DNA from: CAYRPN01 sp964426135
Lineage (GTDB): Bacteria > Planctomycetota > Phycisphaerae > Phycisphaerales > Phycisphaeraceae
Direction: 5' to 3'
Assembly (NCBI GenBank): GCA_964426135.1
Contig: CAYRPN010000140.1
Coordinates: 1 to 15,067, forward strand
DNA: 15,067 nt
The notes under the pieces were generated by a model that was not told the DNA's origin, made no database searches, and was given only the letters and a program-made list of their open reading frames with translations. The position numbers and the translations under genes were made by a program. Positions 7,585-15,061 of this stretch are shown here, in pieces; the first letter of the stretch is position 1; each line of letters starts with the position of its first letter.

Positions 7585-10500
7585 ATGCGGCTGATCCACC
7601 AGGCCATCGACAAGCCCCGCCTCGTCATTCTCGGCGCGGTGCTGCTCTGCGCCGCGGGGTTGGCGGCGGTTTTCACGCTGCCGAAGGAGCGCACGCCGCG
7701 CGTCAAGCTGCCGGTGATTGTCGTGGCGGTGCCCCACTCGGGCGCCTCGGCCGCCACGAACGAAATGGAAGTCCTGCGCGAGATCGAGGACGAGTCCCGC
7801 ACGCTGGACGGACTGCGCAGCCACCAGTTCATCGTGTCGCAGGCGGTGCACGGCGCCACCGTGGTGCAGTTCGTCTTCGACCATTCGCGCAGCGTCGAGG
7901 ACGCCAAGCGCGACGTGGAAAGCCTCATCAACCGGATCAAGTCGCGCTTCCCGCGCGAGGCCCAGCAGGATCCGGGGCCGCTGGTCAACGACATCGGCTA
8001 TGACAACTGGCCCATCATCCAGGTCTTCATCGCCGGCGGCGGCGACGGCCTGCAGCGCCGCCGCATCGCCGAACGGCTGGAGACGGAACTCGAATCGGTG
8101 AACGGCGTGGCGGGCGTCGATATCTTCGGCGGGCTGGAACGCGAAGTGCACATCGAGGTCGATCCGAACCTCATGGTGCTTTATGGTTTCAATTACGCCC
8201 AGGTCGAAGGCGCCATTCGCCGCGCCAACATGGAAGCGCCCAGCGGCACCATCGAGTCCGGCGCCAGCGACCAGCGCGTCCGCACCGCCAGCCGCATCGA
8301 GAAAATCGAGGACCTGAGCCAGATTCCCGTCGGCGTCAGCGAAGGCAAGCCCGTCATGCTCGCCGACGTCGCCAAAGTCAGCATGGGCAGCAAGACACGC
8401 AAGAGCATCGCCCGCTACGGCGGTGAGGACGCGGTCGTGCTGCTGGTGCGGCCGAAGACGGATGTGGACGTGCTTGCCGCCGCCAACGGAGCGCAGGCCG
8501 CGGTGGAAAAATTCGTCGCCGAGGGCGGCGCGGAGAACACCCGCGTCGGCACCGTTCGATCGCAGGCCCGCGAAATCCACTACATGGTCGGGCAACTGGG
8601 CTCCAACGCGCTGTGGGGCACGGTGCTGGTCATCCTCATGCTCTGGGTCGCGTTCGGCTGGCGCAACGCCACGCTGATCGCCATTTCGTTTCCGTTCTGC
8701 ATCCTCGGCACCGCCGCGGCGCTGTGGGTGGCGAAGATGACGATCAACCCGGACCTGGCCATCAACAACATGACGCTGTTTGCGATCATCGTCGTGGTGG
8801 GCGAGGTGGCCGACGGCGCGATCATCGTCGGCGAGAACATCTACCGCCACCGCGAACTGGGCAAGTCCGCGGGCGAAGCCGCCAAGGCCGGCCTGGCGGA
8901 AGTCCACGGCCCGCTGATGTCCGCATACCTGACCACCATCGCCGGCTTCGCGCCGCTCTTGATGGTGCGCGGCGTGGTGGGCGATTTTCTCGAACTGCTT
9001 CCCATCGTGACCATCTTCGCCCTGATCGCCGCGATTCTCGTGGCGTATTTCCTGCTGCCCACGCTGAGCGTCTACCTGATGGGCCGGCCGCGCAAGGTCA
9101 TCGAACCGCCGACGAATGCGGACGGTTCGCTCATGACGGAGGATCAACTGGCGATCGCCAACGCCGACGCGCTGATCGCCATCAGCCCGCTGAAGCGCGT
9201 CTTCGGCGCGATTCTGGAAGCCTCCTTGCGGCACCGGATGCTGGTGCTGGCGATGACGCTGGTGCTGACCGCCGTGCCGATCGCGTTGTTCTACGTCGGA
9301 GCCGTGGGCTTTGAGTTCATGCCCGACGACGATCAGCCGATTGTCGAGGTTTACTTCGAGCTTCCGCTGGGCTCGTCGATGGAGCAGAAAACCATCGAGG
9401 TCGCGGAGAAAATCGAAAAGTCCGTCCTTCAGATCGTGCGTCCCGACGAGTGGCACCGCCCCAGCGCCAAAGCCGACCGCGTCAAGCCCGTGACGACCAT
9501 CGGCGATCCGGGCGCGCTGAACATCCGCCTCGATGCGCCGCAAAGCACCGGCCCCGAGTTCGGCATGGTCTATATCGAACTGGCGGATGCCGATCAGCGC
9601 GTGCGCACCACCAAGGAGATTCGCGCCGCCATCACCGCGGGCCTGCCGCCGATGCCCGGGGTGGTTGTGCGCGTCAGTTCGCCCACCGAGGGCCCGCCCA
9701 CCGAAGCGGCCGTCGTCATCCGCGTGATGGGACACAAGGAAACCTCTTACGAAGCGCTTGCCGAGCGTTCTGAGAAGGTCGAGGAACTGCTCCGCTCCAT
9801 TCCCGGCGTGTTCGACGTGACCAACGACTATCGCCGCCGGCCGGAACTGGTGGTGACTCCCAACCGCGCCATCGCAAGCCTGTTCGACGTCGATGCCGCG
9901 ATGATCGCCACCTCCGTCAACTACGCGCTGGAAGGCGTCAAGGTCGGCGATGTGGATTTCGGCGGCGATGAAGAGATCGAACTGCGCCTCCGCAATCTCG
10001 CCACCCATCGCGACAAGATCACCGACCTGGCCAACCTCCCGCTGCGCAGCCCCACCGGCAAGATCGTTTCGCTTTCCGAAGTGGCCACCGTCGAGCGAAA
10101 AGTCGCCGCCAACAGCATTCACCACTTCGACCGCCACCGCTCCATCAGCATCCGCTGCGAACTGATGGACGGCGTGCTGCCCGATCATGTCAGGGCCGCC
10201 ATGATCGCCGCTCTGCGACCGGAATTATCCGCCGCGCAGCAGCACGAACTGGTGACCAACCTCTCCAACCGCACGATCTTTTCCGACGACGAGGCGATCG
10301 TGGAATTCGGCGGCTCCAACGAGATCCGCAACGACGCGGCCCACGACATCCAACTCGCCCTGACGGTGTCGATGGGACTGATGCTCATCATCCTCGTCGT
10401 GCAGTTCAACAGCTTCATCGAACCGGCGATCGTCCTCTTCAGCGTGCCCCTGTGCCTGATCGGCGTGACCATCGGCCTGGTGATCTTCGGCCAGAACTTC

Positions 10501-10920
10501 TCCATCATGGCGATGATCGGCATCGTCGCTCTCTCCGGCGTCGTCGTCGACAACGCCATGGTGATGATCGAATTCATCAACGACATGTGCAAGCAAGGCG
10601 TCCCCCTCCGCAAAGCCGTCGTCTACGCCGGCCAGTTCCGCGTCCGCCCGCTCATCCTCACCACCATGACCAACGTCATGGGCATGCTCCCTGCAGCCTT
10701 GAACCTCGGCGGCGGCGGACTCATCTGGGTGCCGCTGGCGGTCACCATCATCTTCGGACTGGGCTTCGCCACGCTCACCCAGCTCATCCTCGTGCCCATC
10801 ATGGTTTACACCTTCGACTTCGGCTCGCGCGGAAGACGGCACGACGCCGACACGGCCCGCCCCTTGGATGAACCACAACTCCAGGCCAGCGATGCCGCGC
10901 CCGCGCCCGTCCCGGCGTGA
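7585..10920 (+). CDS. RND efflux pump, inner-membrane permease (AcrB/MexF-like)
   Basis: A 1111-residue RND permease of normal length with the usual duplicated layout: TM1 (about 12-31), a first periplasmic porter domain (about 35-335), TM2-6 (about 340-498), TM7 (about 551-573), a second porter domain (about 575-915) and TM8-12 (about 920-1077), then a polar tail. It would export small molecules by proton antiport together with the adaptor encoded 33 bases upstream. The TM4 relay, normally V-D-D-A, reads E407-V-A-D410-G411-A, so one of the paired aspartates is Gly. In TM10, D989-N990 stands where AcrB has K940-N. These changes suggest a divergent RND subfamily rather than a decayed gene, as the whole frame is intact. 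No TolC-like gene lies in the window; the drug or metabolite exported is unknown. Confidence 0.94.
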   Translation: MRLIHQAIDKPRLVILGAVLLCAAGLAAVFTLPKERTPRVKLPVIVVAVPHSGASAATNEMEVLREIEDESRTLDGLRSHQFIVSQAVHGATVVQFVFDHSRSVEDAKRDVESLINRIKSRFPREAQQDPGPLVNDIGYDNWPIIQVFIAGGGDGLQRRRIAERLETELESVNGVAGVDIFGGLEREVHIEVDPNLMVLYGFNYAQVEGAIRRANMEAPSGTIESGASDQRVRTASRIEKIEDLSQIPVGVSEGKPVMLADVAKVSMGSKTRKSIARYGGEDAVVLLVRPKTDVDVLAAANGAQAAVEKFVAEGGAENTRVGTVRSQAREIHYMVGQLGSNALWGTVLVILMLWVAFGWRNATLIAISFPFCILGTAAALWVAKMTINPDLAINNMTLFAIIVVVGEVADGAIIVGENIYRHRELGKSAGEAAKAGLAEVHGPLMSAYLTTIAGFAPLLMVRGVVGDFLELLPIVTIFALIAAILVAYFLLPTLSVYLMGRPRKVIEPPTNADGSLMTEDQLAIANADALIAISPLKRVFGAILEASLRHRMLVLAMTLVLTAVPIALFYVGAVGFEFMPDDDQPIVEVYFELPLGSSMEQKTIEVAEKIEKSVLQIVRPDEWHRPSAKADRVKPVTTIGDPGALNIRLDAPQSTGPEFGMVYIELADADQRVRTTKEIRAAITAGLPPMPGVVVRVSSPTEGPPTEAAVVIRVMGHKETSYEALAERSEKVEELLRSIPGVFDVTNDYRRRPELVVTPNRAIASLFDVDAAMIATSVNYALEGVKVGDVDFGGDEEIELRLRNLATHRDKITDLANLPLRSPTGKIVSLSEVATVERKVAANSIHHFDRHRSISIRCELMDGVLPDHVRAAMIAALRPELSAAQQHELVTNLSNRTIFSDDEAIVEFGGSNEIRNDAAHDIQLALTVSMGLMLIILVVQFNSFIEPAIVLFSVPLCLIGVTIGLVIFGQNFSIMAMIGIVALSGVVVDNAMVMIEFINDMCKQGVPLRKAVVYAGQFRVRPLILTTMTNVMGMLPAALNLGGGGLIWVPLAVTIIFGLGFATLTQLILVPIMVYTFDFGSRGRRHDADTARPLDEPQLQASDAAPAPVPA

Positions 10921-11475
10921 ATGCCTGCGGCACGCCTTTCCAGCCACATCGCTAGATCTCGATAGCCCCCGGCGGAAGCCGGGGGTTGTCGCCAAACAAC
11001 ATCGCAATTTCCGCATGTAGGTCATAGGCAACCCCCGGCTCCCGCCCTGATCTTTCCCCACATCTTGTCTGAGATCGGCGGATCGGGCCGGCTTGCACCC
11101 CGAAGGGGTGACGGAATGTAGCCACGGGTGGAGCGACGCCGCCTTGGGCGTCGCGCAACCCGTGGAAGCGTGCAGCGAGTCTTGTTCACCCCGGAGGGGT
11201 GACGGAGTCTGAATGAAGCACGGCGTTCGTTGGGGGCGGCGTTCCTGTGGAGGTGCCGACTCCTCTGCCCCTGCGGGGCAGGCGAATGGATAACCCCGGC
11301 TTTCCACGGGTTGCGCTTCGTCCGCTGGCGCGGACTGCGCTCCACCCGTGGCTACAACCCGTTGCCCCTCCGGGGCACAAGGCCACCGACACCTGCGTCG
11401 GGGCGTCGCAAAGATGTGGGGAAAGATCAGGACTCCCGCCGGGGGCTATTGCAGGGTCGTGCCCGCGCTACGGAA
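10921..11475. other. 555-bp convergent intergenic region
   Basis: This is the gap between the 3' ends of the RND pump and the helicase. It contains no credible gene and is almost wholly occupied by the repeat island at 10962-11449. Its hairpins may act as a shared, factor-independent barrier to read-through in both directions, although none has a T-tract. Confidence 0.7.
10962..11449. mobile_element. Palindromic repeat island (MITE/REP-like), two inverted multi-hairpin units
   Basis: The ends are perfect 14-bp inverted repeats (ATAGCCCCCGGCGG at 10962-10975; complement at 11436-11449). Further inside is a perfect 21-bp inverted pair (11046-11066 and 11411-11431). Each half holds the same ordered modules: a CCCC-nnn-GGGG hairpin (11096-11110; 11363-11377), a long stem with outer arms CCACGGGT/ACCCGTGG (11122-11165; 11304-11351), and another CCCC-nnn-GGGG hairpin (11187-11201; 11266-11280). 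Left-end extras are CCCCCGGC-GGAA-GCCGGGGG (10966-10985) and a 12-bp pair 10977-10988/11029-11040. No transposase gene and no target-site duplication is visible, so mobility is only inferred. Confidence 0.7.
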
Positions 11476-13719
11476 CTATCTGTTCGCCGCGTTCACTCGC
11501 TGCACATTCATCTTCGGCAGCGCGTCGATGAACTTCTTGCCGTAGCTCTTGCCGACGATTCGACTATCGAGCACGACCACCGTGCCCGTGTCCTCCTTGG
11601 AACGGATGAGCCGGCCGAACCCCTGCTTGAATTTCAGGATCGCCTCGGGCAGCGAGTACTCGCCGAATGCGTTGCCGCCGCGGGCCTCGATGCGTTCGAT
11701 GCGGGCCTCGATCAGCGGGCGGTCGGGCACTGCGAACGGCAGCCGCGTGATGATCACGTTTCGCAGCGCTTCGCCGCGCACATCGACGCCCTGCCAGAAA
11801 CTGTCGGCGCCCAGCAGCACGCTGCGCCGATCGCCGCGGAATCGCTCCAGCAGGGCCGTGCGCTGCTCGCCGTCGCCGTGGACGAGCATGGGCATGCAGC
11901 GCGATTGCAGGTGCGGACGCAGCCAGTCGGCGCACTTGCGCAGCAGGTTGAAGCTGGTGAAAAGCACGAACGCTCCGCCGTCGCTGCGCTCGATATGCGC
12001 GAGCAGTCGCGGGCAGAGCTTCTCGAAATAGTCCGGCGCGGAAGGCTCGGGCAGGCCCGCCTCGATGATGAGCTGCGCCTGCTTTTCGTAATCGAACGGC
12101 GAGCCGAGCAGCATCGTCGCCGCCGCCTCGCAGCCGAGGCGCTTTTGGATGTGGACGAAGGCGGGCGAAGAAGGGTTTAGGGTGTAGGGTTTAGGGTGTA
12201 GGGCGTGGTCTTTGGGAATATCCTCCGCGATTTCGGCTTCGTCAACGGACACATAGCGCTGACTCTTGCCGAGCTTGTTGCTCTCCTCATTCCCCAACCC
12301 CCAACCCCTAACCCCTGCCCCCTTTCCCCCCGCCGTCGCCAGCGTTGCCGAGGTGAGCACGACACCAATCGGTTCCTGATGTTCGTTGATCGCTTCGAAC
12401 AGCCGCGCTTTCAGCAGCGGACCGACGTCGATGGGCGAGCACTGAAGCGCGACGTTGCGGAACGTGCCCGACCGGCCGGACTGCTTCACCTCCATCCAGT
12501 AGACGCTGTCCGTCTGCGTCTGCTCGATCAGCGCAGCCGCGGCGCCGGCCGCGCCTTCGCACCGCGCGGCGTAACCGGCAAGCTCATACTTCGCCGGCTC
12601 ATCCTCGCAGTGGTCACGCATCAGCTTCAGCGCCAACCCGACCTGCTGCAGCGCGCCGGTGAGTTCATTCTCGACCACGTTCGGCTCGGTGATCCGACCA
12701 TTGCTGCGGCCTCGCGATTCCTGCCAGGCGAGCAGATCGTCGAACAGGCGATTGCCTGCCGTCTCGCATTGCAGCACGCGCTCGAAAGCCCGCTCCAGCA
12801 ATTCGTCCTCCACCTTGCCTGCCAGCGTGGGCAGGAACCCCTTGCCGTTGCGAGGCTGGTACAGCCCGTGCAGCAGGAAGCGCACCTGGCCTTCGCTCAT
12901 CGAAAGGCCGAAGTGATCGCTGGCGACGTCCTCGATGGTGTGCGCCTCGTCGAGAATCACGTGGTCGTACGGTGGAAGAAATCCCACCCCAGCCGACCGC
13001 AGCGCCAGGTCCGCGAAGAAAAGGGCGTGGTTCGTCACGAGCAGGTCGGCGTTCTCCATGCGCCGCCGCGCCTGCTGAAAGAAGCACCGCGAATAAGTGG
13101 GGCACCGCTTGCCCATGCAGTTGCCCGAATCGCTCTGCACCTTGTCCCACACGCCGCCGCGCTTCAGCGCCGGCAGCGTGGCGAGCGTGCCGTCGTGCGT
13201 CTTCGCGGCCCAATCCTCAATCGCGTAGAGCGACTGCAGCGATTCGGGGTCGTTGAAGAGCGTGAACGCCTTTTCAGACGCCTGCTTGAGGCGGCGCAAT
13301 GAGACGTAGTTGCCCCGCCCTTTCACCAGCACCGCCGAGAACTCGTCGCCGATCACCGCCTGGATCAGCGGAATGTCCTTCTGGATGAGCTGTTCCTGCA
13401 GGGCGATGGTGTGCGTGGAAATGATGACGCGCTTGCGCCGGCCAGTGCTGGTCGTGGTGTCGGGCGGATCGTCGCTGAACGGATCCACGCTCACCTTGCC
13501 GCCGCCGCTGTTGACGATCTGTTCCACCACCGGCAGCAGATAGGCGAACGACTTGCCGACGCCCGTGCCCGCTTCGACCAGCAGTTTCCCGCCGGCGCCC
13601 AGCGTCTTCGACACCGCGTCGATCATCGCGCTCTGCTGCGGGCGAAGCTCGAACTGACCGCCCAGGCGGCGAGCGATCGGCCCATCGGCGGCGAGAATGG
13701 CGTAGGGATCGAACGGCAT
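11476..13719 (-). CDS. DinG/XPD-type ATP-dependent DNA helicase
   Basis: A 747-residue superfamily 2 helicase of the DinG/YoaA/XPD group, which unwinds DNA 5' to 3' in repair and clears forks or structured DNA. Walker A is EAGTGVGKS (49-57), the DEAH box is 257-260, TSATL is at 456-460, and motifs V-VI include GADSFWQGVDVRGEAL and QGFGRLIRS (699-707). Three cysteines of the Fe-S cluster region are present (C201, C206, C212), but the first expected one, after KGRGNY, is Ser140. Residues about 464-518 form an insert encoded by telomere-like repeats at both edges, between TSATL and the second helicase domain. No Shine-Dalgarno is evident at the ATG (13719). It follows the DUF6174-like gene by 30 bases on the same strand and could be co-transcribed. 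The symbol dinG is not given because orthology within the group is uncertain. Confidence 0.93.
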   Translation of the reverse strand: MPFDPYAILAADGPIARRLGGQFELRPQQSAMIDAVSKTLGAGGKLLVEAGTGVGKSFAYLLPVVEQIVNSGGGKVSVDPFSDDPPDTTTSTGRRKRVIISTHTIALQEQLIQKDIPLIQAVIGDEFSAVLVKGRGNYVSLRRLKQASEKAFTLFNDPESLQSLYAIEDWAAKTHDGTLATLPALKRGGVWDKVQSDSGNCMGKRCPTYSRCFFQQARRRMENADLLVTNHALFFADLALRSAGVGFLPPYDHVILDEAHTIEDVASDHFGLSMSEGQVRFLLHGLYQPRNGKGFLPTLAGKVEDELLERAFERVLQCETAGNRLFDDLLAWQESRGRSNGRITEPNVVENELTGALQQVGLALKLMRDHCEDEPAKYELAGYAARCEGAAGAAAALIEQTQTDSVYWMEVKQSGRSGTFRNVALQCSPIDVGPLLKARLFEAINEHQEPIGVVLTSATLATAGGKGAGVRGWGLGNEESNKLGKSQRYVSVDEAEIAEDIPKDHALHPKPYTLNPSSPAFVHIQKRLGCEAAATMLLGSPFDYEKQAQLIIEAGLPEPSAPDYFEKLCPRLLAHIERSDGGAFVLFTSFNLLRKCADWLRPHLQSRCMPMLVHGDGEQRTALLERFRGDRRSVLLGADSFWQGVDVRGEALRNVIITRLPFAVPDRPLIEARIERIEARGGNAFGEYSLPEAILKFKQGFGRLIRSKEDTGTVVVLDSRIVGKSYGKKFIDALPKMNVQRVNAANR
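12173..12203. repeat. Telomere-like 14-mer repeat GGGTTTAGGGTGTA in helicase gene
   Basis: Two exact copies of GGGTTTAGGGTGTA (12173-12186, 12187-12200) plus GGG. Five G3 runs with short loops make the plus strand (non-coding for the helicase) a strong G-quadruplex candidate. On the coding strand it gives the peptide PKPYTLNPS. Confidence 0.8.
12292..12322. repeat. Telomere-like CCCCAA/CCCCTAA tract in helicase gene
   Basis: C-rich units CCCCAA, CCCCCAA, CCCCTAA and CCCCTG lie in a row on the plus strand, so the helicase coding strand is G-rich and could form a quadruplex. It faces the G-rich tract at 12173-12203 across 88 bases, giving an inverted arrangement of related motifs. Both tracts keep the helicase frame open. 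Confidence 0.75.
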
Positions 13720-13723
13720 GGAA

Positions 13724-13743
13724 GCGAATCATAGGCGATTCGC
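13724..13743. promoter_or_regulatory. 7-bp dyad just upstream of the helicase start
   Basis: GCGAATC-ATAGGC-GATTCGC is a perfect 7-bp inverted repeat ending five bases before the helicase ATG. It fills most of the 30-base gap after the DUF6174-like gene. It could be an operator or an RNA hairpin over the translation start, but a match this short may be chance. Confidence 0.25.
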
Positions 13744-13749
13744 GCCGCG

Positions 13750-14304
13750 CTACTTCTCCTGCGGCTTCGCCAGCTTGATCCCGGCGATGTTCACGCCCTT
13801 CTGCGGGGCGTCGTCGGCGATGCGCGAATCCACCACGAAGCAATATCGAAGCAGGCCTGCGCCATCGAACGCGAGGTAAAACCTCTCAAATGTCTCGCGC
13901 TTCTGCTCGACCAGCTTCGCGGCCTCAGCGTAAAGATCATCGATGGTCTTCAGCGGCGCGCCTTCCTTGTGCTTGCCCAGCTCGTCGCCAACCTCCGTCC
14001 AGGATGTGCCGTCTTCCTTCGGCTTCTCACCGGGTGCGACAGGCACGGGCCGGCCGCTGAACGAGCGGTAGCGCCGCTCGGCGATCTTGCCGCTCTTCAC
14101 CACGATCACGGTTTCATGGCCGAAGCCGAAAGCGCTGGTGAACCGCACGCTGTATTCGTAATTGCCCTTGCACTCCTCCTTCGCCTTGGCCCACGCCGTC
14201 TTGCTGGCGGCGAGGCGCTGGGCCGGCGACTGCTCGTCGGCAGCGACGAGCGAAGCGGCGAGGGCGAGCGAGAAAAGAACGACGAGAGTGAAACGCTGAT
14301 TCAT
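13750..14304 (-). CDS. Secreted DUF6174-like protein
   Basis: A 184-residue protein with a clear signal peptide (about 1-22, MNQRFTLVVLFSLALAASLVAA, cut before D-E-Q). The mature part has the order seen in DUF6174-type proteins: an N-terminal helix W-A-K-A-K, then Y-E-Y-S-V-R-F, a strand ending V-V-K-S-G-K-I, T-I-D-D-L-Y-A-E-A, and near the end D-G-A-G-L-L-R-Y followed by D-S-R-I-A-D-D-A-P. The assignment is by motif pattern recalled from the family and is moderate. The Cys-rich segment common after the first Tyr motif is absent. The function of the family is unknown; location is periplasmic or extracellular. It lies 136 bases downstream of the one-TM protein gene and 30 bases upstream of the helicase gene, all on one strand. 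Confidence 0.8.
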   Translation of the reverse strand: MNQRFTLVVLFSLALAASLVAADEQSPAQRLAASKTAWAKAKEECKGNYEYSVRFTSAFGFGHETVIVVKSGKIAERRYRSFSGRPVPVAPGEKPKEDGTSWTEVGDELGKHKEGAPLKTIDDLYAEAAKLVEQKRETFERFYLAFDGAGLLRYCFVVDSRIADDAPQKGVNIAGIKLAKPQEK

Positions 14305-14440
14305 GGTGAAACCTGAAAAATTCCCGGCGGGCTGTTCGCTGGACCCGGCGAATGCAGCCGCCCGTCAACGGTTGGACGCGGCAAGTGCCTCGCGGTTCCA
14401 AGTTCTGTCGGGGCACCAGACGAGTTCATGGCCGTAGTCA

Positions 14441-14923
14441 TCACGCGGGCCGGACTCCGCGCATTTCCTCCACCGCGATCTTGCGGATGTACTCCGCGAA
14501 GTCGGGATCCTCGCCGCTGAGCAGCTTCGGCAACTGGCTGCGGAAGTCCTCGCGCCGGCACCACTCGCGCATGAAATCCTCCCACGAACGCCAGCGGCGA
14601 AGCTGCTTGTCCGCCATCTGCTCCTCGTACACCAGCAGGTAGGCCCGCTCGAACAGCGACACGAGCATGTCGTAGATCGCCAGCGCTCGCTCGCGCTGCT
14701 CGTCGGTGAGATTCGTCGGGCCAACCTGAGAGTGCAGCCGCAGGTCGGGGTGGGCAATGATGAGCTTGAGGAAATCGGTGTAGGCGTCCGAGAGGAGGAG
14801 GTAGATCTCCTCGTCCTCGTTCTCGCGTTCGCGCCGCTGCTCGTAGATGAAAATCAAAATCGCCGTCGGCAAGCCGAAGACGGTGACGATGTAGCTGAGC
14901 AGTTCCCAGGTTTCCAGCGTCAT
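14441..14923 (-). CDS. Small membrane protein of unknown function
   Basis: A 160-residue protein that I do not place in a named family. An N-terminal membrane helix (about 7-26, SYIVTVFGLPTAILIFIYEQ) is followed by a strongly charged segment (RRERENEDEE) and a helical cytoplasmic domain. That domain has ERAYLLVYE, R-R-W-R-S-W-E-D-F-M-R-E-W-C-R-R and G-E-D-P-D-F-A-E-Y-I-R-K. The W/R-rich motifs look conserved rather than random, and codon use matches the neighbours, so it is a real gene. A TGAGG Shine-Dalgarno seven bases before the ATG supports the start. It may be the first gene of the minus-strand group that ends with the helicase. Confidence 0.8.
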   Translation of the reverse strand: MTLETWELLSYIVTVFGLPTAILIFIYEQRRERENEDEEIYLLLSDAYTDFLKLIIAHPDLRLHSQVGPTNLTDEQRERALAIYDMLVSLFERAYLLVYEEQMADKQLRRWRSWEDFMREWCRREDFRSQLPKLLSGEDPDFAEYIRKIAVEEMRGVRPA

Positions 14924-14930
14924 GGCGAAT

Positions 14931-14935
14931 CCTCA
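14931..14935 (-). promoter_or_regulatory. Ribosome binding site TGAGG of the small membrane protein gene
   Basis: The minus strand reads TGAGG seven bases before the ATG at 14923. It is one of the few clear Shine-Dalgarno sequences in this window and fixes the start. Confidence 0.6.
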
Positions 14936-15040
14936 AGACGATAGCGGCGAAGGATTGTAGCGTTCCAGGCAACAGCCCAACGGACGCCGGCGGGTAAGGA
15001 ATGGAATCGAAGTAACTTCCCGATTTGCAGGGATCGAACT

Positions 15041-15061
15041 CCCCTCCCTTTTAGGGAGGGG
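15041..15061. repeat. Perfect 9-bp hairpin CCCCTCCCT-TTT-AGGGAGGGG at window end
   Basis: The arms 15041-15049 and 15053-15061 pair perfectly around TTT, and the sequence continues CAGGGG to the window edge. It probably starts another repeat element of the GC-rich palindrome type, cut by the window boundary. Confidence 0.7.

Noticed and set aside
6838..10188. Open frame of about 1116 codons antisense to the RND pump
   Set aside because: It is rich in His, Asp, Arg and Gly with no domain. It is the expected reverse-frame shadow of a GC-rich gene with strong codon bias; the RND reading on the other strand is unmistakable.
10966..10985. Intrinsic terminator of the RND operon
   Set aside because: A strong GC hairpin is present, but no T-tract follows; it fits the repeat family better.
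10962..11449. CRISPR array
   Set aside because: Repeats are inverted and nested with unequal spacing; there are no regular spacers and no cas genes.
12173..12322. End of a linear replicon (telomere)
   Set aside because: The repeats lie inside an intact helicase frame with normal genes on both sides.
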